Positions 33,801 through 46,179 of a stretch of DNA of 64,000 bases are shown here, one piece after another (position 1 is the first letter of the stretch; every line of letters begins with the position of its first letter). Under the pieces are notes generated by a model. The model made no database searches. It had not been told where the DNA came from and worked only from the letters and a program-made list of their open reading frames with translations. The DNA is taken from contig OZ017753.1 of the NCBI GenBank assembly GCA_963969365.1, positions 310,001 through 374,000 of the forward strand, written 5' to 3'. The stretch is from Asterochloris sp. CNOR1 (lineage: Eukaryota > Chlorophyta > Trebouxiophyceae > Trebouxiales > Trebouxiaceae). Both the position numbers and the translations under genes were made by a program.

Positions 33801-36800
33801 GACCCGCCAGCAACGTCAGGTGCTCGTCAGTCAAGAGAGGGCAGCAGCCTGTGCTTGACAAAGTCTGAATGTCGTCATGCAGTTCAGGTGGCAGTGAATG
33901 CTGCTGCAGGTTGCAGTGGCACAAAGCAGGCACCAGTGATGTGCTGCAGCCTGCAGCTTATCTAGGGAATGGCACCATGACCACATCTGCAGAGTCAGCA
34001 GCTCACCTGGCCAGCAGCTTGTGGTCAGTCTTGGCACTCTTCATGGCCTCCCACGATTCCAGGTTGCTCTCAACCTCCTTGTAGACCCTTTGGTACCAGC
34101 CCTTCTCCACACTGGACAGCTGGACCCACACCTCGTCCCAGGTGCAGGGTGGCAGCACAAGCTCCTGCTCTGCAGGCATCAAGGGCGCCCTTGAGCAATA
34201 GTTGAAGCAGCTCTCAGTGCACGGTCATGCTCAGATCTCCAATGGAGTGCGGGTTGGCAGCGCCTTTTACTACAAGCACATGCAGGACAATAGAGTGCAG
34301 ACTGGTCAGCATGTGGCGTACAGCTTGCCCAACATCTGCTGCCAGGTGTTTGGGGAAAGCGCCACCTCCCTCCTGCCTCTAAGAGCGCTTGGGGTGCACC
34401 TGTGCGCATAGATGGCATTGCAGGCTTGCCTGCTGTGGACAGGTCGGCGCATTTGGCGTATTGAACCAGCATGCTGGCACAAAGCAAAGAAAGTGTGCCC
34501 AGAAAACAAAGTGCAGCGGGGCGTCACAGTCACTTTCAACCTGCTACAGCCCCAGGTGAAGGCTTCAAGTGCCATTTGCCAGAGCCACACCAGGCTGGTG
34601 GCTGCACTCTTGCATCAAATGACACTCATCAGGGCTACAGCAGGGCCACTGCCAATCTTCATAAAGCTGCTCACCAACTTGGCGCTTGGTCCGCCGCAGC
34701 ATGACTCCCTTCAGAAGCTGCATGAGAGGCAAGGCCCCATCAGGGCCATGCTGCTCAAGCGGCTTCAGCAGCAGGTGGTTCCAGTGGGCGCGCGTATAGT
34801 ACGGCTCGTGAGCCAGGAACTCCAGTAGGCCCTGCAAGCGAGTGTAACCCAAGGTGAACGCTTCTTCCCTAGGTCACACTCTGCACACAAGCCCTGTTCA
34901 CCAAAGGTTGGGACTGCAGCATGCCTTCACTGCACTGAAAGGAGTGCTGGCCAGGACCCGAGATGAAAGGTGATCAGGCCTGCATACACTGAATAGACAC
35001 AGCCACTGCTCCTACACTGCACAGATGAGTCTTGCCCTGCTGTGAACTCGAGTTGCACAGCAGCTCGCTGCCTGTGTTAAGCAGCCACCGCGCCCAGCAG
35101 TATGCCGCTCTCTCTGCCACAGCATCTGGCACCCTCCCTCATGCCTCAGCTAGACTTGACGTGCCGGGCAGGAAGTCCCCTCTCTGCACGGACACTGCCA
35201 CTGCCAACAGGTACCCACAGCCGCCAGCAGCCTCTCCAATGAAATACACAAAAACATCAGACCATCTGAGAGACTTAGCGCCTAGCAGTCTCATGGCTCA
35301 GCAGCAGCTCACCTGCACCTCTTCAGCCTTTCGGGTCACAGGCGTCCCCGTGACCACCCAGGCATGACGCCGCCATAGGCTGGAGCACATCACAGCTGCT
35401 GCGCTGGAGCTGGCAGCCACCAGCTGAGCCTCGTCCAGCATCACACGCCAAAAGCCAAACTGCAGCAGCTTGGACCTGCAAGGCACGTCACAAGCAGGGC
35501 TGCACAGACTGTGCTGAGAGGCCCAGGATAGGCTGTGCTGAGCTGCTGAGTGCCCCTTTGCTAATGTCTGACTGGCAACCAGCGTGCTGCCAGAGAATGC
35601 TGGTAACCCTGCCTGCAGGCCCTGACTTGCCTTCAGTGCAAGGTGTACCACAATTTGCCTCATAGCATGTGGCTCTCTCAGGTGCAGCAGCCAGGCCCAC
35701 CTGGCTCTGCCCAGCTCCCTGCGCAGGGTCTCGTAGCTCAAAAAGACCACCTGGCAGTCGTGCATTGCCACCCGCTTTCCCTCTGGGTTTCTGGCCCAGA
35801 TGGGGTCCACAGTCTTGGACTGGCCTCTGGTGTCATTGAGCTTGCCATCTGCATCCCTGTCAATGAAAGCCTGCGCCTCAGCTGTCTCCCTTGCCCGTCT
35901 GGGGTTGGCGACATCGACCAGTCCCTTTGTTTCGCCATTCCACACGCAACTGCAAGCATGGGCCGGCAGGTCCAGGACTCTGGAACCAGAATGGGCAAGC
36001 AGAGCGCTGCCTGCCCTGCGAGGCTGCACATGAGCAAGCATGGGCCTGGCCAGTTGCGGCAAGCAGGTGTCTGATGAGCAGGCAAACAGATGCTCACAAG
36101 ATTGGCAGCCGTTCCCAGCACCTCTGCAATGCACAACGCGCATACCCCTGAGGAAGAGACCCATGCAGTAGTAGCTCTGCTTTGGCTAATGCAGCACAGG
36201 GCAGGGAAGCACTGTGTGAGTGCAGGCTGACCAGCTGATGGCATGGTCATGGGTGTGGAGCTTGACCTCCTCCTGCCACTGCCCCAGCAGGTTGCTGGGC
36301 ATGACAATCATGGTGGTCTGCACTGGCACTGGCAGAAACATCTCCTCGTCGTCAGGGTCGCGCTGCAGGACAGCCTTGGTGGGGTCCTCCACTGCCCAAT
36401 CAGGGGGTGGCGGGTTGCACATGACCAGCATCAGGCTCTGAATTGTCTTGCCTGCACCAGGCAGCTGAAGCATTCAGCGTGCCATCACCCATGCAACCAT
36501 CTCTGGCCTGCGGTTGTTTGCACAAGGGCATTCAGCAAAGTCGGCCGCTTACATGATGTACAGCTGCAGCCCAGCCACATTGCTCAATCTGCTGCAGGGC
36601 CAATAGCAAGAAAATTTGCTCCAAGATCCTTGATACATGTAGAGCAATGGCGTACCTAGCCCGACCTCATCACACAGGAAGCCTCCACAGGTGCCTCCCA
36701 CAGTAGCTGGCAGGAACCTGCTGCAGAGATAGTATGGCTGCATTCTGTGAATGTACAGGCACTGCTGGCTGGGGGTGACCAGCTGCAGCCAAGAAGGGTG

Positions 36801-39800
36801 AAGGTGAAGGTGTCCCCTGCAGCCAGTGAGAAGCATCATCAGCACGGTTGATGAAGCAGCACCTCCAGCGGCAGGTCTTATGCACAGATCCAGGCAATGG
36901 GCGTGCCTGTGAGCCAGGCAGCTCGATGCTGGTGAATGCCTGGGGCGCATGCAGATTCTTCTGTTCAGAACAGGCCTGCCTGATGCATCCTGGCTAGCAC
37001 AGCAGAGCTTCAGCCCTTACGTGCAGACTGTGCTTGCCTACAGCCCTCGTCTGTAGCCGGCAAGCACTCACCTGTTGGCTGCATCCCCCTTCTGCTCCCG
37101 GTCCAGCATCCAGCGCAGCCCTTGCAGCTGGTAGTGCTTGGCAGCGGTTTTCAGTCCCGCAGGCGGCTCAGCGAGGGGGGCATCATGAGAAAGCGCCAGA
37201 GAGTCCAGCATGTGATGCACTATGTCCGCCTCATCGACATTGGCCTGCTTTTTGCTCTTCCCCTTACGCTTCCCCAGCGGCCCTAGCGCCTCAGCCAGCT
37301 GCATGGAGGGGAGAGTGGCAACTTGAGTTTGTGGGGCCCAGCGGACCGCAGGGTGCAGCAAGCAGCATCAGCACAGTGCAGGGCAACACAAGAGCGCTCC
37401 ACCCAGCAGCCGCCAAGCACATTGCGCAATGTCAGTGTGTGGCTGGACGACCAGGAATGAGCCTGGCATGTCCTGCTGGCACAGGGTAAGCAGCAAACGC
37501 TGCTGGCCAAACCCTGCTTGCAGCACAGAAGCGGGTGGCAGCAACATGCTGCCCAGCCTGTCAGTGCTGAGCAGCAACCTCATTGCCGCACCTGAGTGAC
37601 CTCCTCCCTGTCGTACTGCGAGGACAAGTTCAGTAGCCCGTCACTGTCTGGCCCAATGGTCAGACCCTCCCCCAAGTCCAGCATGCTGCTGACTAGCACA
37701 GCCATGGAATGCAGGTGGAGGGGGCCTGATCCCCGGCGCCCCACTGCAGTCTCCTCCACCACTGTGCCGTTGGTGCTCGTGTACCAGTTGTCAGAGTTGT
37801 CCAGCACCTCAACCTTGACCTCAACCTACAGGGCTGGGGAGCTCAGTGTCGCAAGCAAGTCTTGGGGCTCTTGACACCAGTGAGCAGCCATTCTGCAGAC
37901 AGCTGCTACCAGTGCACATGGCTCCCTCACAAATGCAGGGCCTGTAAGCATTGCCATCAGCCCCGCACAATGAGCAGCACAGGCACTTCTGAAGCCAGTG
38001 GCTCACATGAGACTGCATGTGCACTGCCTGCGCCAGGGCCGCCGCCTTAAGCCCCGGGGGCCCCGGAACCAGCCTCGTGGTCAGCTGCACAGATCCCAAG
38101 TGAGCCGAGAGGCGCCACAGGGCGTACAGCAGGCGGTTGAGCTCAGGGCTGCCTCCTACCCGGCCTGCGGGCACCCTGTCTGCTGTGAAGGTGGTGGGCC
38201 TCCTCCCCTTGCCTTTCTACAGCCGCAGGAAAGAGCAGGATTCTTAGGGGCGCAGAGTGCAGGAGGCAAGAGGCAGGACCAGAGCCGCATCAGGCTCTGA
38301 CGGGCCGGGAGAGGACACGAGGCGGTAGAGCGCTGGGCCATGTCTTTTGAAGGTGCAGCATTCTGTGTCAATGAATCCCAACCTTGATGGCAGGGGCTTG
38401 ATCAATGTAGACCTCCATGTTGAACCGCCTGCAGTGCAACCGCATGCTCAACGTCCAGCAGCAGGGTAGATCGGAGGAGCCTTGCAGCCGCAAGCAAGTG
38501 CAAACAGATGGCATGGAGGCATCAGCAGACGGTGCAGCCAGCAACCCTCCGTCCGCAGCTCACCCCTCCATCTTGGATCTGAGAGGAGGGTGTACAGCCT
38601 CCACAGGGATGTAGACTGGGGGATCTGCATCAGTATCGGCCGGCGCTGTGAAGACTGGAGTGACCTTCAGAGCCTTTGGATCCAGCTTATGGCCACGAGT
38701 CTGCATCATTTTAAGCACCTGTTGAGACACAGGTCCAGCACAAGAACCAGTGCTGCCACGCTCAGGCAACTGACAGGCGGCGCAACTGTTGAAATGGCAC
38801 AAAGCTGCTCTGCTTGGTGGCTTCAGGGTGATGCTAAGGTGAGGCAGCCGGAAGGAATGCAATGCTTGATGTTGCAGGGGCAGTCACTTTGCTGGCCTCA
38901 GGCCAGGGCGGCATCTTGGCTGACGGGGATGACAAGCAGCATGAGGCTGCACTGTGGCTTCAGGGGCGCAGGCGGCAACCACTTCCAGCAAGCGACTGCA
39001 CTCACGATGGTGACAGGCAGCTTGAAGGTGCCAATCCAGAGCCCGTTGCAGTCTAGGTGATCAAGGGGGCCAGGAGGTGGGATCTGATCAGGCGTCGCCA
39101 CATAGAGCTGACCAGAGGGAGAGCGAAGCTCAGCCAGCGGCAGCTTCTCCACAGGCGGCTGCTTGTTCCCCTGCACATGCACAGAAGACTTTGTCTTCTG
39201 TTCTTTGCTGGACGTCTGGCAGTTCTCTTCATTGTGTGCTGGCATTGGACCCTGCAAAGCAGCTGCACAGGCAGCACTGCAGCCTGGGCGCTAGATCCTG
39301 ATGCGAGCTCGGGCTGCACGGCGGCTTTAGGAGCCTGCAGGAAGTCACTAGCTATGTTGCTGCCACAGAGTGGTCTGGAGACCACGGCAGCGCCAGGTTA
39401 TAAAGCAAAACAAGTATCAGCAGGCTCTGCTCACCTGTGTGACCACCTTCTGCCTGATGAGTGTGAAGGCCAGAGGGGAAATGGGTCGAGCAGCAGAGGA
39501 GCTAGTTGAGGCAGGCCTGCGCTTTGGGGGAGGTGCAGGTGCCTCACTGGGCCCTGCCTCACCTGCATACCCAGAGATGCTCAGCCACTGTTGCTATACG
39601 GCGCAACAGGCAGAGCAGTACGCAGATAGTGGCATCCAGAAAGCAACACGACTCTGCTGGTGAGGCCTGGGGAGCACTGCAGGCAGCAAGGCACTCCACA
39701 CCATGCATTTGCGCACCTGCAGACACGGCAGAACAGCCGGCAGGTTCAGTGTCATGCCCCTGCTACTGCCCGCCTGCACCTGCCAGGCACAGCACTGGAA

Positions 39801-42123
39801 GCTGCTGCTTATGGCCATGGCAGACTTCAGCGCCCTGACGCTGCGCTGCACCTTGCCGTCATGCACCTGCTGGAATGGCACAACATCCCTGAGGCCGCAG
39901 GCAGCTGCTGCTTACCGCCGTCAGCCTGTGCCTCATCGTCAAGATCGGAGCCATCGCTTTCTTCAGCCTGCTGAACGCCCCTGGCTTGCCGCCTTGCCCG
40001 GCCCCGCCTGGCTTGACCTGCACCTGTTGCAAACACAGCCAGAGCGTGTCACAAACATGTCACAAAGAATACTTAGTGACTGTAAGACAGCCATGTAGCC
40101 CAACGCGAGTGGGTGCAAGAGCAAGCGTGAGGCAGCCCCTAGGCTCATCCCTGCTGTGCAGCATTGCCTCTCCTGATCCGACAGGAGTCATGACCCTGCA
40201 AGCCAGGTCGGCCCACTGCTTTCAAGCCTGCCACCTGACTGCCCAGGGGAAGACTCCCACCAGTCTGCACTCTGGTGAAATGGCAGTCCCAGTTAGCAGG
40301 CATGGCCCTGTCCTCACCCCAACCCAACTGGATGCGATACACGCTGCAAGATCCCTCAAGCCTGCCAGCTAGATGCAGCATTCCTTGTACAACACCCCTA
40401 AGCTGCAGACGTGCTGTCTGAGGCACAGCTCCAGGAACAACTAGCCATGACACTGAAGGCACCAGGCAAGAGTGAGACCTGACCAGTGCTGCAACAGACT
40501 AGGCAGCTCTTCACCTTCAGGCATGCCCAGAGGTGCATGGCCAGAGGGCTGCCCAGCGCTGGCCTTGGGAAGAAAGAAGCTGCTCTGTCCCATGCTCGCC
40601 TGTCAGTTTGCTGACATCTGGCAGCAGCAGGCCACAACCTGCCCCTACCTCTGCTCCGCGCACGGCCCCGACTTCCCCCGCGTCGCCTGCCCCTACTCGT
40701 GAACCCTCCAATCACAGTGCGACTGCTGCCAGAGGGACCTACTGCTGCGGCCGCCACTGTAGCGCCTGCTGTGGCAGCAGCAGCAGCAGTGCTATCTTGC
40801 GCAGGTGGCACGTGCAGCTGTGCTGCAGGTGCGGGCTGCTGCTGGCCGTTTAGAGGGGCCTCAGGGCTGCGGCTCCGCAAAGGGTCGCTGCCCCGGCTGA
40901 AATGCAGCTCCACCGCAGCTGACACACTGCCACCTGCAGGCCCAGACAACAGAGGAATGCAGATGCCACCATGTAGAAACAAACTTGATCTAGCTGCTCT
41001 CAATTATTTTGGCCTGCACCAGTACACGAGGTCTCTGGCTTGCATCAGGAGGCAGACCCAGAGGGCTGTACAGGCGGCTTGCCTGCCGTGGACAGCTGCT
41101 GCCAGTCCTGCATGTCGTTGCGCCATCCAGTACACAGCCGGACACTAAGGCTGTCCACCTTGCTCGCGCAGCAGCTCCTGCAGAGTGGTGCAGCGCGCCA
41201 CGCTGCTGCCATGCTCACAAAAACAGGCTGACCCTTTTGCCTACCTGCTCACACTGCTGCCTACCTGCCCTGTGCAGCGGAAGATCATCAGTGCAGCGGG
41301 GCTGCGGGACCCGTATCAAGAGGCTGATGTGACTGCCTGCCACAAGACAGCATTGCTACCAAGGAAAATGCGCACTCATGGATCTCACAGGCTGCCTCTG
41401 CATCAGCTGCTGAGGAATCATCCGCTTTCTGCCATGCAGGAAGCAGACCCAGGAAGGACAGTTTGATTGATCTCCTGCTGGTCCTCTACTTCATGCAGTA
41501 GAGTTGGGCACAATCCCTTGCCAGCAGCACATTTGGACGCTTCTGCCATGCAGGCAAGAGGCAGTCCAGGAGGCACCTCAGACTGCCTCTTTGACTGCTC
41601 ACCAGCTTGGCGCAGCAGGTGCTGGAGCTGCTGGGGGCTGCCCCATCCAAGTATGGTGTGCAGCTGAGCCTGTGGCTGCTGCTCTGAGGTGGGGGCTGTG
41701 GCAGCATGGCCAGCGAAGTGAAGGGTAACTGCGTCCTCTATGCTGCCTCCAGTGTCAGTCAGCAGCTGCCTGGCTTGTGCTGGAGCCACACGGCCTTCGC
41801 CAAGCACAGCACATAGCTGCTGGACCTGAAGAGCCAGCAGGACAGCCAGTGAGCACACCAATGGGCTTTGCTGCGCAAACGCAGCTGAAGGCCGCTGATT
41901 GCTGCTGGCCTCCTTGCACTGAGTCAGTGTTCTCCGGCAGTGACTGCTTTACCAGCAATTTGGCAGCCTGGTCAGGCAGCACCTCAAGTGCAAGCATGCT
42001 ATGCTGTGTCTTGCGTGACTGCAAGCTTGCTATGCTGTGCAGACCCAGTCCTGGCGGGCGCTTTGCAGGCACTGCGGGAGCCTTTGCTCCTGACGACTCC
42101 ATTGACTCAAATGCTCTGCCCAT
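24854..42123 (-). CDS. SHPRH: SHPRH-type SNF2 helicase / RING E3 ubiquitin ligase
   Basis: SHPRH-family enzymes promote PCNA polyubiquitination in post-replication repair and have ATPase activity. Recognised parts in order: N-terminal exons 42123-41590 with a UBA-like segment, an Arg/Gly-rich exon (about 40935-40640), acidic exon (about 40025-39920), linker exons to about 37070, then FLCDEVGLGKTIQSLMLV (motif I, spliced between about 36665 and 36460), TTMIVMPSNLLGQWQEEVKL (36390-36240), FWRVMLDEAQLV and WVVTGTPVTR (35480-35325), LLEFLAHEPYYTRAHW and LKGVMLRRTKRQV (34835-34670), RQACCHPQIVRRND (33440-33220), Lys/Arg-rich linker (32945-32405), helical linkers (30450-30265, 28360-28125), RING (27600-26800) and helicase-C (26370-25575: AGLTLTVASTVFLLEPNLN, AAGRVHRLGG). 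The C-terminal exon carries ARDTIEEAIMNQR. DEAQ instead of DEAH/DEGH and a RING between helicase lobes are typical of SHPRH. The exons above 38.2 kb could belong to a separate gene. The stop at 24854 assumes read-through of the last exon. Confidence 0.82.
26860..27115 (-). repeat. Tandem ghost acceptors upstream of the second RING exon
   Basis: The block AGTCTGAGGGGCAGCTCAGG followed by GCAGC recurs at about 26905, 27015 and 27070. The acceptor plus exon start (GTCTCCA.(A/G)ATGCACGC then CTGCAGGCA) is present at about 26867 (real) and 26965 (ghost). The ghost exon would read ACIVETRTMAG and lose the second CPLC pair. Confidence 0.78.
27372..27519 (-). repeat. Duplicated donor segment after the first RING exon
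   Basis: GCCACTT(T/G)GGGACCAG.GGTGTGC and TCTGCCTCACA(A/G)TTGG occur twice, 86 bp apart (27372 and 27458). The copy at 27458-27519 adjoins the real donor. Confidence 0.75.
29680..30290 (-). repeat. Four spaced copies of an SHPRH exon tail
   Basis: The exon end at about 30330-30265 (LEQQCQQREASGQESL) has degraded copies at about 30095-30220, 29860-29990 and 29680-29830. All carry CCTGCTGCAGGT or GCTGCAGGT followed by a CAGAGGCCT.CCT or CTGCTCCAGC-like segment. Confidence 0.55.
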
Positions 42124-43132
42124 ATGCCGTAAGGCATGCTCTTATTCACAACAAGGGCAGAGTCTGTTGCTCGGTTGCATTGCAGGCCAAAGCTGCAGGC
42201 TTCTGCTGGAGCCAAGCTGCGCCCTTCCTGGCTGATCTGATGCCCCAAAGGCATCAGATAACCTTTGGCGCTCACCTTGGCTTCCATGTTATTGGCCAGC
42301 CTACGGCCAGGTGCCCCTGCGGCTGCACCGTGGCCGAGTGGTCGGCTGCAGATGAAAGGAGTCCGAGAAGCTCACAAGAAGGAGAAGGGGGCCAGGTTAG
42401 GGAAAAGCTGAACGAACCGGTTCCTGCACTAGGTCCCCACAGTGTATGCCAGCATTGGTGTCCCAGTATACACTAAATTTGGATTAGCTTCAGAGGGCCT
42501 GTTGATGTGCTGCTTGTTCTGCAGCAAAGAGCACAAAAAGCAGCAGGACAAGCAGGCGCACCTGCGCATTTGAGGGCAGTGCTGCGCCTAGCTTGTTGCC
42601 TTTCATCAGATGCCATGTGTGGCAGGTCTGGACCCTGGAACTGCCCTGCCAAATCTTTCTGTCCCCTGTGCTTACCATGACGTTGCTATTGGGCTGTCAC
42701 CATTCAAGTCCACCTGCAAGAGCGGGCCATGAGCTGCACAGGTGCCATCAGGTCAGCCATGCAAGGTGCATCACAACCAGCGCGTGGTTGCCATCAAGCT
42801 GAAGAAAGAGGCAGGCTTGGTGCAGCACAGGTGACTTGATGCCTGCTCTGGGCATGCTCTTGATCACTTCTAAGACTTTTCCCTAGACAGCCTGATGCAA
42901 TGATGCCATTTGGCTGGGACACGCCGTCTCAGACAGGCAGCAATGAGTGCGCACTGCATACAGCCTCATCATGCAGTAGCAGGTGAGGATGCAGCCAAGC
43001 CGATGACAAGTCTACGCTACACTGCAGACTATATCTAAGGTGAGGGGTTGGTTACCGAGCGTATAATGATGAGGTTCTTTCCTTCTGGTAAATACCTCGT
43101 TTTTTCAGCTGTGTGCCATCATTCTGACATAT
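42124..43132. other. Divergent intergenic region between SHPRH-like and SDR genes
   Basis: About 1 kb between the proposed start codons. I see no coding segment with family similarity. It contains a TGGCCGAGTGG word (tRNA A-box-like, about 42331) without a matching B box, and a weak hairpin (AGTGTAT/ATACACT arms) near 42439-42473. The promoters of both flanking genes should be here. Confidence 0.5.
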
Positions 43133-45892
43133 ATGCTCATGGCCCCCTCACTGAAGCTCACGGCAGCAGGTCACAGCGTTTTCACAGCGCCATCAAGGCG
43201 TCCCAAAAGCAATATACGAGGTGTTGTTTCTGCAGCTTTCAGGCCTGATTCCATGCCCAGCCAAGAGGGCAAGGCTTTTCTTGTCACTGGAGGCAATGTG
43301 AGCTGCATTGTCAAGCCATTGACTCCTTGTCATGCAATCAAGCTGCAGCAGCGGTCTGAAGTCGTAATAACACAGCTACATTACTGCAGGCTGGCCTGGG
43401 CTTTGAAACATGCAAGGCATTAGCAGCCAGGTTGGCATTGGCGTGAGACTGCTGCAAACTGCTCACAGCATGTTAGTTGACGCATTTTGCACGTGCAGAC
43501 GTGCCAAGGTGTTCATGGCCAGCAGATCTGAGGAGAAGCAGCAACGGTAGGCGCAGGCTTGGCTGAATGCCTGGACAGGACCCAGCCAGAGCTTGCAAGT
43601 AGCTGCCTGATGCAGCTGTGATCACTGCTGAAAGGTGCCCAATGCAGAGCAGTGGATGAGATCAAGGACGCGGTTCCCAATGCTGACATCAGCTGGCTCC
43701 AGTGCGACCTGGGCAAGCTGAGGCAAGCACCATTCCCCTGGAAAGCCTGTGGAGCTCACCTCGGCATGTCGAGATACTGACTTGCCGAGGGGCACCGTAT
43801 GATGTCACAGCATGGCCAGACAGCATGTTTGCGCTGCATGGGTGCAGAGTATGGCTGCTTGCTGGTCGGTGATGGAGTCAAGAGCAAGTGCAACAGCCGA
43901 TCAGCTCATGACCATCGGCTCCCTGCCCAAAGCTGATCACCCTGTGCAGGTCTGTCCTGGAGTGCAGCAAGGAGCTGCAGCAGAGGCTGCCAGCCAGCAT
44001 GCAGTTGAATCTCATATCCAATGCAGGCGTGATAGATCCTCCAGACGACAGGAGTCCTGAGGGGTTTGAGGTCAGCCACAAACTCCAGTATGTGCACTCC
44101 TGCCACGACAAGCCTTCCTGCCTTCTGTGGCTGTGGGCTTTTAGTGTGGGTGGCAGCCAGCTGCTGCACCACCATCTTTGCATAAGCCACCTGTGTTGGT
44201 GGCAGCCACAGCGCCTGGCTGCCAGTGGCAGCGATGAAAATTCCAAACTGCCATTCCTTTCACAGCTCCTCTGATATGCCCCTGAGCAGGACGCCCTTCG
44301 TGGTCTGCAGGTGACACTGGCCATCAACTACTGGGGTGCCTTCTACCTCACTCACCTTCTTCTTTCCAGGATCAACCAGCAGGCATTCTCAAGGTGCACC
44401 ATGGCAGCAGCAGCTTTCAACCCTCCTCCCATGCCCTCCCTACCCCACCTCTGCTCACTCCCCTCTGCCCAAACCTGGGGCATCAGCCTTGAAGCTGCAG
44501 CCTCCCTGTTCTGGGTGCAGAATAGTGTTTGTGAACAGCATCAGCGAGTGCCATGGTCAGGTGGACTGGGAGGACCTGCAAGGGTTCAAGCCGCAGCACT
44601 CAGACTACACCAACTATGCACGCAGTGAGTGCTGGCAGAGCCATCACCAGATGCAACTCAGGCCACCTGATCACAGTTCTGAGGCTGGATGGGGATGCAG
44701 GGAGGCTTCAGTGTGTGCTGCCTCACTGATAATCGGTAGTCCCCAACATAAGCTTGTGCCACTGCAACGTCTGCCAAGCTGTGTGTGCATGCCCACTCCT
44801 CCTGGCTGAGCTCTCCTGCTGAGACCTTCTGTTCACCTGTCAGGTCTGACAACATGTTGCTGTTGCATGCATGCATTGCCTCATGTGCAGCTGCATTTTG
44901 AACTATGTGCAGGCAACAGCCTTAGAAAGGTATGTCTGCATGCAGGCAAGGCTTATCTGACAATGTTTGCAAGGGAGTTGCAGCATCGTCTCAGAGATGA
45001 AGGCAGCACCATCGACGTCATGCAGGCGCACCCAGGCATCTCTAGCACAGACATCTTCAGGCAAGTCTGGCCATCAGCACGATCAACACCTGGGTGTAGC
45101 AGTGTCTGGCCCTCTGACAGGCCTTGCTGATGGCAGCATGCAGCCTGTGTGATTGCAATCACTTAGTGTTGAGCCAGACTATTGCAAGCACAGCATTGCT
45201 GCTCCGATGCAGGCATGGAGCCTCCATTTGCCTGCTTGCCATTGGAATCGTGCAATCTGTGCAGGTCCTTGCGCCCGACCCACGCCACCGTGTGCCTGCA
45301 GGAAAGAGGACAAGCACAAACCTACGGCAGTGCTGCTTGATTTGCTGGGTAACAGGTTCCTGGCTCGGTGGCAGCCCCCAGAGCGGGCCGCACACGCCGT
45401 CCTGTACGCTGCCACAGACCCCACACTGACAGGTAGGGATGTTTTTTGGCACATTGCCGGGCCAAGCAGATTGCCGATGCTGAAATTCACAGTGTGGTGG
45501 CCTTGAGAAACCGAGGGGCTCTGAGAGCTTCACACTCGTCAATATGGACAGCCTAGTCAACCTGCATGATGTTCGGAGGCTTGCAAGTACTTGAATAACA
45601 CTCTTTGGCTGCAGGCAAAGGTGGGGCATCGCGGCATTACGGGCCCACTTACTTGGGGCTCCCCATTGCACCCCTGGCTCTGACTCTGAATCTAAACAAC
45701 ATTGACTGGTGCGAGCCCCAAAACAGATACGTCAAGGATGCAGGTGCCTGTCAGCGCTTGTATGAGGAGTCGCTAAAGATCATCAATGAGACAGCACCCC
45801 AGTCCATCTCCCCTGTGCAGCATTTAGTGTCAGGTAGCGACGCATCTGCTACTGCTTCCCCCAAATTTGCAGGACAAGGGGTGCCTTGGTGA
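43133..45892 (+). CDS. Short-chain dehydrogenase/reductase, probably plastid-targeted
   Basis: NAD(P)-dependent Rossmann-fold oxidoreductase; substrate unknown. The start at 43133 gives a Ser/Arg/Ala-rich leader of about 40 residues before EGKAFLVTGGN, consistent with a transit peptide. Exons: 43133-43297, about 43391-43428 (GLGFETCKALAAR), about 43500-43546 (KVFMASRSEEKQQR), about 43650-43722 (IKDAVPNADISWLQCDLGKL), 43950-44069 (LNLISNAGVIDPPDD), 44312-44370 (VTLAINYWGAFYLTHLLL), about 44518-44624 (RIVFVNSISECHGQ), about 44947-45061, about 45300-45430, about 45616-45892 (stop TGA). The cofactor motif TGGNxGLG, NAG, the active Ser (NSIS) and YARSK (YxxxK), whose codons are split across an intron, are all present. 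Overall it resembles plant retinol-dehydrogenase or Tic32-like SDRs. The intron at 43723-43949 starts with GC. Confidence 0.85.
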
Positions 45893-46179
45893 TCAAAGTG
45901 GCCTAAGGCAATAGAGCTTGGCAACATGATCTTCAGCAGCTCTGTCCTTGGTCGAAGTGTGGGCAAAAGCCTTGATGAGTGCTTCTGTGAAGTCTTGTTC
46001 CATGTTGTCTCAAACCAATTTTGGTCGGCCCATGAAAGGACAAGAAAACATGCTCCTGAAAGTTGACCAAACCATTGATCAGACTGTCGCGAGAACAGCT
46101 CGGGCCTCTGAACAACTTGGCCCGACTTCAGGTTGTTACTGGCCTGGACAGTCAAGTCTCATCTCTTGCCCAGCACAGC
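45893..46179. other. Short intergenic spacer between SDR and NSE2-like genes
   Basis: Tandem genes on the plus strand. Nothing else recognisable; the spacer probably holds the SDR 3' UTR and the NSE2 promoter. Confidence 0.5.

Noticed and set aside
42325-42440. A possible tRNA gene (TGGCCGAGTGG resembles a perfect A box).
   Set aside because: No matching B box (GGTTCGAnnCC) or closable acceptor and T arms follow; only a weak GGTTCCTGCAC is present.
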